Source: Ottelia alismoides
Lineage: Eukaryota; Streptophyta; Magnoliopsida; Alismatales; Hydrocharitaceae
NCBI GenBank assembly: GCA_037367405.1
Contig: JAZKJV010000609.1
Coordinates: forward strand, 186,001 to 250,000
Length of the DNA stretch: 64,000 bases
Direction of reading: 5' to 3'
The stretch's first letter is position 1. Every line of letters starts with the position of its first letter. Both the position numbers and the translations under genes were made by a program. Positions 23,870 to 33,910 of the stretch are shown here, piece by piece. A model generated the notes under the pieces. It did not search any database. It saw only the letters and a program-made list of their open reading frames with translations, and was not told the origin of the DNA.

Positions 23870-25070
23870 ATATATATAGGAGAAACTTCAAATGAGACAG
23901 GGACTCACCAGTATTGTGGTGAGCCCTCAATCCTGACCCTTTTATCTTTGATCTCACGGCTGGATTTATTGACGTATTAATTAAATTAATTTAATGATTA
24001 GAAACCTATTTTGGTCATTTTATTACATTCTAAATATAGAATGTGACAACTATTTCACCAAATCCGGCACCTCCCTCCCCCCCTCTCTCTCTCTCTCTCG
24101 ATTTGTCCTCTTCCTCTCTCTTGAGTGCCGCTCCTTCCTTCTTTCCTTGATCGAGGGCGGCGGCGGCGTTCGTCCAGGCAGCGGAGGAGGCATTATTGAT
24201 GGTCGACGGAGCACCAAGCTCCTGGCATAGGTTCTCCTCCACGCAAAGAGCGGGTGATGTTTCTTCTCCGACGAGGGCTCTTGACGGATGGGTGGGGCTC
24301 TTGTGGTTGGCGGCAACAATGGAGAAGAAGGGTCGAGCTCGGTGGTGGTGCTGGAGGCGATGGCGAAGGGGCTTTCGTCGAGGGATGTGACGTTCCTCCA
24401 GGAGAAAGGGGGTCGATCGGTGGATGTGCAATGGTAATGCACGGATTTACATTGTGGTTTGATAATTTACATAATTGACCTTTCGATTTACATATTCATT
24501 CACTTTTTTACAAACCTCATTATTGTTTTATCTTATTTTTGCAGAGCTCTCCGCGAATTTTACAAAAGAGCGCAATGCAATTACAAAATGTCATACAAAT
24601 TTTACAAAATGAATATATACATTTACAAAAAAAGATCGGAGTTTACAAAGAGGATAATTACTATTACAAAAACTCATTGGAGTTTACAAAACGAATGTAC
24701 CCATTTACAAAACAAAATACCAATTTTCAAACGAAGTGTGAAAAACGAAATCATTAACGAAATTAAAAAAACATACATTTTCACAAAAACTCACGGGCGT
24801 TTACAAAGATATGGTTTAACCCAATTCATTCGGCGCAAAATTGGAAAAAGACCAGTAAAGGTATGATTCAAAAATACCAAATCCAGAAAACACTAAATGG
24901 TAATTCAAATCCATTAAATAAAATTCGAATTTACAAAAAAAATGGATGATGGATTTTCCCTTTTGGACATGATTTTTGATGCTACCATCAGATTGGGATC
25001 CGATGAATCCTATTGAAGGCTCACCACAATATTGGTGAGACCTCACCTCTTCCCTTTCGATCTCTATAGG
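23870..25070. mobile_element. non-autonomous TIR element with GC-rich cargo and TTTACAAA core
   Basis: Inverted ends contain CACCAGTATTGTGGTGAGCC on the left and, reversed, CACCAATATTGTGGTGAGCC on the right. The interior has a CT-rich then GGCGGCGGCG-type segment (about 24060-24430) that looks like the 5' part of a plant gene. Next comes a 400-bp stretch in which TTTACAAA recurs many times (24480-24960). No transposase. It is a candidate Pack-MULE-type capture. Confidence 0.6.
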
Positions 25071-25990
25071 GTTTTGTCCTATATAAGGACCCCTAAACTT
25101 CTAGAATAAAGCACGTTCTTTTCATTCTTTTATCGCTCTCAACATGGTGTCAGAGCAGCAGACTTAGATCGGTGTTCTGACCTAATTCCCTCCACTCCCC
25201 ACCAGCCTGACCTGCACTGCCAGACTTGTGCCTCCCCACCGTGTCGCCTCATGCGGACCTGCGCACCCACACTGCTCGCCTCTCCCTCTCCCTCCCGATC
25301 GTGAGTAAGGACACTTCCCAGGGTACTTCTCCATATCACAACCACACAGCGCAGCCCCTCACGTGAGGCCTAGAGAGTCGTGTCCCTCTACGCATGCCTC
25401 AGGCCTCGCTGCCCTAGCTGCCTGTCCTAGGCCCTGCTGCCCTAGCCGCCTCCCGTCTGCGCACAAACCACAACAGCTTTCTGTCGCTCCTGCGCGCTGC
25501 TCCAGCGGCATCACCGCTCAGTGACGCTCCAATGGACTCCCTTGCGCAAACTCTAGCAGCATCCTACCCCTACTGCTTTATTCTCGATGCGTGTGTGATA
25601 TCCTTGTCGCATATTGCGCCCTTCTCTTTCTCTTAGAGGACTCTTGGTGCTCCTGCTTCGCTTCTAGAAGACATCTCATCAGATCTACGCTACCCAACAT
25701 GCTTCTATAATGCAGTCTCACCGATTGACTCCAGTCTTGCCGCATCATATCAGTCCTGCGCTCTTTCTACTTTTGTCGGACTATTGAATCGATGTCTTGC
25801 TAAGCCTACACGACACGTGAGGCTACAAGGACTATCTAGGTCACTTTTTCTTGACCTTTGCGACCACCATGGCATTTGCAGAACCCAAGCCCATGTACCC
25901 TACTCCTTCTATGATGGTACATGGCACTTCTACCAAGCTCAAGGGCTTCGAGAACAATGATTTATGGTCTATATCCTTCTCATATCCACC
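25071..25990 (+). mobile_element. copia 5' piece: LTR end, primer site, gag start
   Basis: An LTR remnant with TATA region GTCCTATATAAGGAC ends at about 25144. It is followed at once by TGGTGTCAGAGC (25145-25156), a primer-binding site complementary to initiator tRNA-Met with one change. After a C-rich leader, a gag start near 25869 reads MAFAEPKPMYPTPSMMVHGT and KLKGFENNDLW. The element is cut near 25990, where minus-strand LINE sequence begins. Confidence 0.72.
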
Positions 25991-25991
25991 C

Positions 25992-27390
25992 TTATTCCCT
26001 CAGCTTCCCCTTTTTTCCGCCTCCCCTCCCTCGGGACCCTTCGTCAGACACCGATATCTTAGACCCCACTACCGGACTCAAGCGAGCTAACACTTTGTCC
26101 TCTACTGACGACTTGATAGGATCCGATTTTCCCAGCTCGGAGCCTTGGTCGGGCATATTGGATATCCGCTTCTGGGCCCATAAGCATAACCGGATCCCTT
26201 TCCGGGTCAACGAGTTGACACTCCACCTCCGAGACTCGGGTAACCGACATTTCAACCTTGTCCGGATCCGGATTCGGGTCCTCTTCCAGCTGCCTCGACA
26301 CCTCATCACGTGCATCAAGAAGGGCAAACCCCTCGAAAGGTGAAACCGTCGGAAACGACACCTCTCCACTGTTATCCCCTTTGAAAACCGCATCGATCCC
26401 CGATGTTTCATATCTCTCCGCTCCAGACGGTTTGCCTTCCACGGCAAGTGAAACGCAAGGCGGTGGTTTCGTAGTGATCCTCACAGCTTTGCCTTTCTGA
26501 GTTCCCCGTCCGTCAGCCATTGGCGCCACCGTGTGCATTTTCACAACTTCCTAACATGCCCTACGAGGTTCGCCACCCAGGGACTCCAATTTACCAAGGG
26601 GCACACTGAAACCAGTAGTGGCCAACTCGATCTCCAAGGACTAGCCACGGAAGAGCAGCTTCCTCCAACCCAACACCCGCGGACTGAGCTTCTACACTCG
26701 GACAACCAGCTCTGCCTTCCTCCTCGACGCACAATCATCGGACTCAATCCCAATCATCGATGCTAACCCTGAGAAGACCTCCCTCAGCACTTCCAACCTT
26801 CTCCAAATTATATGGATACCACAAACTCGCACGAAGCTCGGGTACCGAAAGTCCAATCGACCACCAAAGTTGTTCGAGGCCCGCCATTGCAGGAGAGTGG
26901 TCTTATTCTCGCATATCCGCAATATCTCCTTTGCCTCATCCTTCATGAGGCCACGTGCCATCACTCGCCATGGGCTCAACATAGCTATATCCCAACTGAA
27001 CCAACCGCCAGTAGCCACTCCCTCGACAATTAACACCACGCCTTCCCGTGCTGACTCCTTCGATCGGGCCTCCGTCTTGCCAACACCGGAAGCATACGCC
27101 CTCGATTGATGACGAAACCTGCGACATTTGAAGCAACGCATTGGGTCCCAGAATGAACTTGCCTTGTGATGGATCGACTTGCACCTGAAGCATCAGTGGC
27201 CAAGGGGTCTCCCCTTTCGGCCACCGCACTAACCACGAGTACTGAGCATCCCCCACCCCTGTCGCATGTTCTCCCCTTTCAGTCGTCGCTCGGCCTCCGG
27301 CTACCTATCCACGTCCCTCCTAGAGCGGACGAGAACCCACGACGCTCCCCCTTCGTCTCTCGTCGCCTCCCGAGGGCTTTCCCCAATGTA
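25992..27390 (-). mobile_element. L1-type LINE ORF1 remnant
   Basis: Minus-strand fragments carry FRYPSFVRVCGIHIIWRR, LLQWRASNNFGGRLD and a zinc knuckle CFKCRRFRHQSRAY. In the knuckle the last expected cysteine is a tyrosine. This order (RNA-binding DUF4283-like domain, then CCHC) is typical of ORF1 in plant L1 LINEs. Frames are broken. It interrupts the copia piece at 25071-25990. Confidence 0.7.
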
Positions 27391-27394
27391 AACC

Positions 27395-27735
27395 AATCAC
27401 AGGGACACGATTTTGCAGAACGGTGATGTGACATGCCTGAGGTATAATGCAAATGTGGAAGATATCGAGCATATGTTCTTCAGCAATGCTTTCTTGGCAA
27501 ATGTGTGGGTCAGCATGCAGAAACTTGGCTTCAAACATATAACTTTGATAATTTATGGAATTCCATCACAACAGCATGACAACTCACTTGAGGACTACAC
27601 ATGTCTGTCTTTCGGCAACTTGGAATGCCAAAAATGACCTCATTTTTTGGCGTTTTTACATTGAGAATGTATCTGAACATGCCAAGGCTTTTGTCAAGGG
27701 CTTAGAGAATTATAGGTTAATTTTTATTTAAAGGT
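27395..27735 (+). mobile_element. L1-type LINE 3' end
   Basis: The plus strand reads DVTCLRYNANVEDIEHMFFS and NAFLANVWVSMQKLG, the zinc-binding C-terminal domain of L1 ORF2, followed by TARNDLIFW-like codons in another frame. It is on the opposite strand to the LINE piece next to it, so it is a separate fragment. Confidence 0.7.
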
Positions 27736-27959
27736 TGCAGTGGTCGCATCTCAGGGATTCACCCTGTCTTTTATTCAAAAAATGCATACTTCATCACAAT
27801 TAAAAGAAACAATTATTGATAATAACCAAGAAAAGAGCAATATTTGTACGAGAACAAACATGACTATAATTATTGGGGGTGTAGATGTAAATAGAGATGT
27901 GGCGATATATATGCGAAAATGACGTTAAGTATGCAAGCGAATTATCAATAAACAAACAA

Positions 27960-28496
27960 TCTAAATGAGAAATAGCCAATGGTTCAAGGAACCAGGATGT
28001 TGGACAAAGAGAATTAAAGCATTTACTTTTCATTAGGTAAAAATGCACGTAAAATATGAGAGGATGGTCTTATTCTTGTTTTAAGTAACAAGAGGGATGC
28101 ACTTCATAGTCTAATAGGGTAAATATGTAAGTGTTTTCTAAAGAAGTCCAGTTCAAGATATACCCAAGATTTTATCATTTTTGGTAGAGCAATATATGCC
28201 CACTTTTTATCCTTTTTCGTAGAGCAACATATACCAAGATTTTAATAGTAAATTGAGATGTAGAAATGAAATTAAGCAGGCAAAGAATTATGAAAACACA
28301 CACCCTTGAAAACAAAGAGTGAATGGTTCAAGAAACAAGGACGTTGGACAAAAAAATTTAAAGCATTTGCTATTCACAGGGTAAAAAATACTAAATATAG
28401 GAGAGGATGGTCAAATTCATGAATTGATAAAACAAGAGAACCGCACTTGATAATTGAATACTATGAATATATAAAAGCTTTATTATCTATGTGGTT
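27960..28496. repeat. diverged tandem repeat of host intron, split by the copia element
   Basis: A unit with GGTTCAAG, TTGGACAAA, TTTAAAGCATT and GAGAGGATGGTC occurs at about 27978-28070 and again at 28325-28410. Its end (CCAAGATTTTATCATTTTTGG with GCAATATAT) occurs at 28165 and, after the copia element, at about 33640. The copia element therefore entered the second unit. Confidence 0.6.
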
Positions 28497-28635
28497 TGTT
28501 GGGAAACGTGAATGAGATGATCTATTCCATAGCCCTAGGCTCTCTTATATAGGAGAGTAGCCTATGGGTAAATTACATAAAGAGAATAACAAGAAAATAA
28601 AATGACAAAGAGATACAAATAGCTCATATGCGTCA
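28497..28635 (-). repeat. 3' LTR of the intact copia element
   Basis: 139 bp, beginning TGACGC and ending CCCAACA on the minus strand. It contains CTCTCCTATATAAGAGAG, a TATA box inside a short inverted repeat. Identical to 33472-33610. Confidence 0.95.
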
Positions 28636-28650
28636 ACACTCCCCCTCAAG
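28636..28650 (-). promoter_or_regulatory. polypurine tract
   Basis: CTTGAGGGGGAGTGT abuts the 3' LTR and primes plus-strand DNA synthesis. It overlaps the polyprotein TGA stop at 28646-28648. Confidence 0.9.
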
Positions 28651-31600
28651 ATGGAGCATAGATATCAATCATGCTCAGCTTGGACGCACACTTCTGGAAT
28701 GGGCCTCTAAGTAATGCCTTGGTGAAAATATCTGCAGTCTGATTCTCTGATGTGACGTGAGATGTAGCAATGAACCCCTTCTGAATCATGTCACGTATGT
28801 AGTGACAGTCGACCTCAATATGCTTGGTCCTCTCATGAAAAGCTGGGTTATTTGCAATGAACAAGGCGGCCTGATTGTCACATTCCAACATCATAGGAAG
28901 AGGTATATCAAGACATAGATTTGCAAGTAAGGATTTCACCCACATCATTTCCGTGCTAGCCTGGGCCATAGCCCTATATTCTGATTCAGCACTGGATCTA
29001 GCTACTACTGTCTGCTTCTTGCTCTTCCACGAAACTATAGCATCTCCAACATAGACTGCAAACCCTGATGTTGACTTCCTGTCCTTGGGGCATCCTGCAT
29101 AGTCTGCATCCGCACATGCTGTAACAGAAATCTCCTTTCCTTTCTTAAATAGCAAGCCTGCACATGGAGATGACTTTAAATATCTCAGAATCATGTGTAT
29201 TGCATCCATATGGGCCTGACGTGGTTGCTCCATGAACTGGCCCACACGACGCACTGCAAACTGTATATCAGGTCTAGTGATCGTGACATACAGTAATTTT
29301 CCTACAAGTTCTTTGTACCTGCTCTTATCCACTTCTTCTGTGTCATCATCATACAGCTTCATGCTAGGATCCATTGGCGTCGTAGCAGGTCGACACCCTA
29401 GCATACCTGTCTCACTCAGGAGATCTGTGACATACTTCCTCTGTGTCATGACTAATCCATATGGATTTCTAGCAAATTCCAGCCCCAGAAAATATCTAAG
29501 GACTCCCAAGTCCTTGGTGACAAACTCGGTCCCCAGCCTTTCCTTTGCCTGCTTAATGCCTTGGTCATCATCACCTGTAATCAAGATATCATCAACATAA
29601 ACCATGATTACAATGATACCTCTCGCCGTCTTCTGCACGAACAAGGAATGATCAGCATTGGAGCGTTTATATCCTTGTTTCTCAAAGAGGTCTGAAAGCT
29701 TCTGAAACCATGCTCTAGGGCTCTGCTTAAGGCCATAGATGGCCTTATGTAATCTGCAAACCTTGGAACACTCCCCCTCAACAGCAAAACCAGGTGGTTG
29801 TTGCATATAGACTTCCTCCTGCAAGTCTCCATACAGAAATGCATTCTTCACGTCCAGTTGATAGAGTGGCCAGTCTTTAGCAACCGCAACTGATAACAGG
29901 ATCCGTAGAGTGGAACGACGTGCCATAGGAGAGAACGTGTCAAGGTAATCAACCCCATATGTCTGTGTGAAGCCTCTTGCAACTAGGCGGGCCTTGTACC
30001 TGTCAATTGAACCATCTGCATTGTGCTTAACTGTAAACACCCACTTGCAACTCACCGGGCTAACACCTGGAGGTATAGGAACCAAACTCCAGGTTCCTCT
30101 AGACTGAAGTGCCGCCATCTCTTCTTCCATTGCTAGCCGCCATCTAGCATCCTGCAAAGCATCATGGTGGTTCCGTGGAATGTCTGTAGATGAAAGTGCC
30201 AATGCAAACGTCCTGAAGTCTCCAGATAGCCTCTCAAAAGACACAGCTGCTGATAATGGATATTTGGCACGGCTCCTCTTCGGCTTGCGTAGAGCGATTG
30301 GAACATCCAGATCATCTATGTTATCACCATGCTCATGTAATGTATCCTGCTGAGAAATGTCGTCAGATCCATCAACATTAATATTTTCATTACATACCAT
30401 AGGCGAGCTAGTTGACGGGTCAGGACCATGAGCTGGAGGAAGCCTGCGGGTGTAATGGAATGGTAGCGGGGATACTATTGATGATGGTGGTGGAGGTGGT
30501 GGTGGTGGTGGTGTTGTTTGTGGCACTGGTGATGGTGGTTCCATGAATACAGCATCAGGAAGTGTAGGTAGTGGCTGCATGTTTCCGGAGTCAGAAAAAT
30601 ACATCACAGATTCAAAAAATGTAACATCTGCACTGATCATATACCGCCGACGAACAGGATCAAAACACTTGTACCCCTTTTGAGTTCTGGAGTACCCCAC
30701 AAAGACGCACTTGACAGCCCTAGGAGAGAGCTTGTCAGTACCAGGCGACAACTGATGGACAAATGCAACTGACCCAAACACACGAGGAGAAAGAATAAAC
30801 AAATCCTTGTCAGGGTAAATGAGTGAAAAAGGAATTTGTTCATTCAAGATAGACGAGGGCATACGGTTGATAAGGTAACATGCAGTAAGGACTGCATCAC
30901 CCCAGTAGGAGTACGGAACATGACTCTGAATAAGAAGTGACCTTGTGACATCAAGTAGGTGACGGTGTTTTCTTTCAGCAACCCCATTCTGTTGAGACGT
31001 ATGAGCACAAGATGTTTGGTGAATAATCCCTTTTGAGGAGTAGTAATTGGCTAGAATGTTGGTACACAATTCTAAGGCATTGTCACTTCTCACAATCTTG
31101 ACAGATGTAGAAAAAACGTTTTGAATTTCATTTAGAAAATGGATAATGATATTTCCAGCTTCAGATTTATTTTTCATTAGAAAGACCCATGATGCTCTAG
31201 AGAAATCATCAACAAATACAATATAAAACCTGTGTCCCTGATGATCGGGAACACGACTTGGACCCCAGACATCGACATGAAACAACTCAAACTTGGAGTT
31301 ACTACTCCGACCTTGACTACTGGGAAAAGACGACATGTGATGTTTTCCCAACTGACATGCCTCACACTGGATAGATGTGTGAGGGAGACTATAGGGTAGG
31401 ACTAGACGCAACTTCTGAAGCGGTAAATGACCAAAACGCAGATGCCACAGAAGAGGAGATACTTGTCCAGCGGGAGAAGATGTGATTCCGGCAAATGGGG
31501 TCTGGTTCAGACGATAAAGGCCTCCTTGCTCATAGCCATGACCAATCACGTTGCCCGTACGGATGTCCTGAAAAATCAAAGAAGATGGATCAAAAATAGC

Positions 31601-32851
31601 TCGACATTGGAGATCCTTCGTAATCTGACTAATTGACAATAGATTCATAGAAAAGTACGGTGCATGTAAAACATTCTTGAGCTGCATAGAGGATGTCAAT
31701 CTAATCTCCCCCTGACCCGTGATAGGGGAGTGTGTGCCATTGGCAATCACTATTGTCCGTCCTGGAGGAATCTGAGTATATCCTGAAAGTAGACTCTGGT
31801 CGCCACATAGATGATGTATAGCGCCTGAGTCCATGATCCATGGCAATGTATCCGATCTACTACTGTGGAGTGCAAGTGTACTACCTGAAGTACTCGTAGA
31901 GGCAGAAGCAGAAGCAGCAGCATCAGTATGACTCTCTGTCGACGGTGCTGGGCCAGATGGTGGGATAATGCCCCTGAGACGGGCAACCAGATCATCAAAA
32001 CGTTGATCCAGTGAAGCAGCAGACGGGGGCTCTATCTGCTCAGCGGCTCGTGCAGATGCAGGAAATCCATGCTTCGAGTAGCATGTGTCCTCGGTATGTC
32101 CGATGCGGTGACAATATGAGCATGTTGGCCTAGTGCGACCACCCCTTCCACGAGAGGTACGTCCACGGCCCTGATGATAAAAGCCGCGACCTCTGTTGGC
32201 CGCCATAGCTGAGGGATTTTGATTAGCTGCTGCTGAAGGTACTGTGATCCTGCTCAATCTGTGAAAAGCTTCCTCCATGGGAGGAATAGTCGAGTCTGCC
32301 AGAATCTGTGAACGTGCTGCCTCATACTCTGGGTCAAGTGCTGCGAGAAACACACCCACCATCGTTGCATTCCTGTATGTCTTCTGCTGTTCTGGTGTGG
32401 CAGTAAGAGGCATGAAGCTATAGAGCTTCTCGAACATCCCTCTCAATGATGTATAGAGAGAATGTAAAGGACGACCATTCTGCTTTATCGTGAAGATATC
32501 ATGTTGTAGTTGCAGGATTTTCGTCTCGTTCTTCGCTTGAGAATACGTTGCTGCCAGGATATCCCACATGTCTTTGACTGTAGGTTGATGTAGAATGTCA
32601 TTGGCGATTTCAATAGCCAATGTGCCAGATAGCCACACCTTGGCATAAGCATCATCGGCCTCCCATGAGGCATGAACTCCAGTCTTCTCTGCAGGCTCGG
32701 GCTCGGTAAGAATATGCTTCTTACCCGTAGACTTCATTATACTCATGAACTGCATTGCCCACAGTTCATAGTTCGTACCATCCATCTTGACGATGGGCGC
32801 TGGACCACGAAATGCGCCCATAGATGGGATATCTGCCTTGCTTTCTGACAT
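28646..32851 (-). CDS. copia gag-pol polyprotein, 1401 aa, uninterrupted
   Basis: One open frame codes for all retrotransposon functions in the copia order. Gag at the amino end (MDGTNYELWAMQFMS) carries a CCHC zinc knuckle, CSYCHRIGHTEDTC, at about residues 243-257. The protease active site is MDSGAIHHL (about 341). The integrase zinc-binding part is HLRFGHLP..CEACQLGKHH (about 470-505), and its core has DVWGPS (522), RSDN (588) and GVAERKHRHL (about 624). A polyproline linker follows. Reverse transcriptase has LDVKNAFLYGDL and the catalytic YVDD (about 1084-1087). RNase H has DADYAGC, SSAESEYRA, ECDNQAAL and HIEVDCHYIRD near the end. Length is normal for plant copia and all catalytic residues I looked for are present, so it may be active. 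Confidence 0.95.
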   Translation of the reverse strand: MSESKADIPSMGAFRGPAPIVKMDGTNYELWAMQFMSIMKSTGKKHILTEPEPAEKTGVHASWEADDAYAKVWLSGTLAIEIANDILHQPTVKDMWDILAATYSQAKNETKILQLQHDIFTIKQNGRPLHSLYTSLRGMFEKLYSFMPLTATPEQQKTYRNATMVGVFLAALDPEYEAARSQILADSTIPPMEEAFHRLSRITVPSAAANQNPSAMAANRGRGFYHQGRGRTSRGRGGRTRPTCSYCHRIGHTEDTCYSKHGFPASARAAEQIEPPSAASLDQRFDDLVARLRGIIPPSGPAPSTESHTDAAASASASTSTSGSTLALHSSRSDTLPWIMDSGAIHHLCGDQSLLSGYTQIPPGRTIVIANGTHSPITGQGEIRLTSSMQLKNVLHAPYFSMNLLSISQITKDLQCRAIFDPSSLIFQDIRTGNVIGHGYEQGGLYRLNQTPFAGITSSPAGQVSPLLWHLRFGHLPLQKLRLVLPYSLPHTSIQCEACQLGKHHMSSFPSSQGRSSNSKFELFHVDVWGPSRVPDHQGHRFYIVFVDDFSRASWVFLMKNKSEAGNIIIHFLNEIQNVFSTSVKIVRSDNALELCTNILANYYSSKGIIHQTSCAHTSQQNGVAERKHRHLLDVTRSLLIQSHVPYSYWGDAVLTACYLINRMPSSILNEQIPFSLIYPDKDLFILSPRVFGSVAFVHQLSPGTDKLSPRAVKCVFVGYSRTQKGYKCFDPVRRRYMISADVTFFESVMYFSDSGNMQPLPTLPDAVFMEPPSPVPQTTPPPPPPPPPSSIVSPLPFHYTRRLPPAHGPDPSTSSPMVCNENINVDGSDDISQQDTLHEHGDNIDDLDVPIALRKPKRSRAKYPLSAAVSFERLSGDFRTFALALSSTDIPRNHHDALQDARWRLAMEEEMAALQSRGTWSLVPIPPGVSPVSCKWVFTVKHNADGSIDRYKARLVARGFTQTYGVDYLDTFSPMARRSTLRILLSVAVAKDWPLYQLDVKNAFLYGDLQEEVYMQQPPGFAVEGECSKVCRLHKAIYGLKQSPRAWFQKLSDLFEKQGYKRSNADHSLFVQKTARGIIVIMVYVDDILITGDDDQGIKQAKERLGTEFVTKDLGVLRYFLGLEFARNPYGLVMTQRKYVTDLLSETGMLGCRPATTPMDPSMKLYDDDTEEVDKSRYKELVGKLLYVTITRPDIQFAVRRVGQFMEQPRQAHMDAIHMILRYLKSSPCAGLLFKKGKEISVTACADADYAGCPKDRKSTSGFAVYVGDAIVSWKSKKQTVVARSSAESEYRAMAQASTEMMWVKSLLANLCLDIPLPMMLECDNQAALFIANNPAFHERTKHIEVDCHYIRDMIQKGFIATSHVTSENQTADIFTKALLRGPFQKCASKLSMIDIYAPS

Positions 32852-33459
32852 ACTGAAGATGGAAGACTGGAGTGACCAAGGGACAACAATCTTTGTCTAC
32901 AATGACATAGACGGGATCAGTTGCGTGTGTAGACGTCAAGCAACCAACCCCATATATATCACGATCTGTGCCCTAGAGTTTTAGGGCTTGGAGCACGCAG
33001 GCACGTGCAGGAAGAACGTGCGAGCGAATCTGGATGTAGGAGCAGGCGCTGGATCAGTGGCGCACGCTGCGCGCAAAGCGCTGGATCAGGGGTTGGAGGA
33101 TGCGCGCAGTGGCTGGAGGATGCGCGCTAGGCGCACATGCGATGGAAGCGCGTTAGGCGCTGAAGCCGCGCCACACGTTGCGTGAGATGCACTGCGCGCT
33201 AGATGACGCTGCGCGCTGGAGTGCAACTGGATGCACGTTGCGCTAGATGCGCTGGAGGCACGTTGCGCGCTCGATGCGCTGTGCGAAGATCGGCGAGAAG
33301 CGCGCGAGATGAGGCTCTGAAGGGCGCCGCAGGTTGGCGATCGGATCGGATCGGCGATCGGAGAGAGGAGCGGCGGCGAGAGGGGAGAGAGAGAGAAGCG
33401 AGGCCGGCGGGTGGGGCGGGTTAGGGTTAGGGTTTCGAGAACTCCGGTCTAGGACCGTC
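32852..33459 (-). promoter_or_regulatory. copia leader, GC-rich with telo-box
   Basis: About 600 bp between primer site and start codon. The part at 33000-33420 is dominated by GCGC-containing repeats (GCGCTGGATC, TGCGCGC), unlike the AT-rich surroundings. Near the 5' end (33421-33435) the minus strand reads AAACCCTAACCCTAA, matching the plant telo-box found upstream of translation-related genes. Any regulatory role is inference. Confidence 0.6.
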
Positions 33460-33471
33460 GCTCTGATACCA
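33460..33471 (-). promoter_or_regulatory. primer-binding site, initiator tRNA-Met
   Basis: TGGTATCAGAGC immediately follows the 5' LTR. It is the standard plant copia primer site. Confidence 0.95.
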
Positions 33472-33610
33472 TGTTGGGAAACGTGAATGAGATGATCTAT
33501 TCCATAGCCCTAGGCTCTCTTATATAGGAGAGTAGCCTATGGGTAAATTACATAAAGAGAATAACAAGAAAATAAAATGACAAAGAGATACAAATAGCTC
33601 ATATGCGTCA
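33472..33610 (-). repeat. 5' LTR of the intact copia element
   Basis: 139 bp, same sequence as the 3' LTR, so it carries the element's promoter (TATATAAG at about 33518-33527, minus strand). Its very short length fits copia lineages with short LTRs. Confidence 0.95.
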
Positions 33611-33833
33611 ACCTAGAGAACCTTAGTTCAACAGCACCCAAGGTATTATCATTTTTGGCAGTGCAATATATACAAATGATTTCATCATTTTCGGTAGAGG
33701 AGTCGAAGTAGGAAAAAGACTTGTGCCGTGCCAAAAATATTATGCCAGTAAATCTATGTGACAGAAACAGGGTTTTAGTTGTTTCTGACGCTGTATACAA
33801 TGTTCTGAATTCAGTGTAGAAACAAAGACATAC

Positions 33834-33908
33834 TCTTTCACTTCGCTCAAAGTTTTACCCTTCAACCTTGGAACAAAATCACTCCAGTCGAAATCTCCAA
33901 ATCCAAAC
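33834..33908 (-). CDS. PKL: PKL exon, FGDFDW segment
   Basis: This 75-bp exon reads FGFGDFDWSDFVPRLKGKT then LSEVKE, equivalent to the FGxGDFDWKEFxPRLKQKT motif of PICKLE proteins. The acceptor CTTCTTCCAG is followed by G, which completes arginine from the previous exon. The donor AAAGA followed by GTATGT is near consensus and leaves phase 2. It is too short to stand out as an ORF, and phase agreement on both sides supports it. The 5' LTR of the intact copia element ends at 33610, 223 nt into the downstream intron. Confidence 0.9.
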
Positions 33909-33910
33909 CT

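Larger units (their letters stand above)
28497..33610 (-). mobile_element. intact Ty1/copia retrotransposon
   Basis: A complete element of 5114 bp in the same sense as the PKL gene. LTRs of 139 bp (28497-28635 and 33472-33610) are identical by eye, indicating recent insertion. The primer site TGGTATCAGAGC lies directly inside the 5' LTR (33460-33471) and the polypurine tract CTTGAGGGGGAGTGT inside the 3' LTR. A single open polyprotein fills the interior. The expected 5-bp target duplication is absent: flanks are TGGTT (28492-28496) and ACCTA (33611-33615). It lies 223 nt downstream of the PKL 5' splice site at 33833. Confidence 0.95.

Noticed and set aside
33421..33435. Interstitial telomere repeat
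   Set aside because: Only about two TTAGGG-type units occur, in the copia leader. This is better explained as a telo-box or chance than as a telomere relic.
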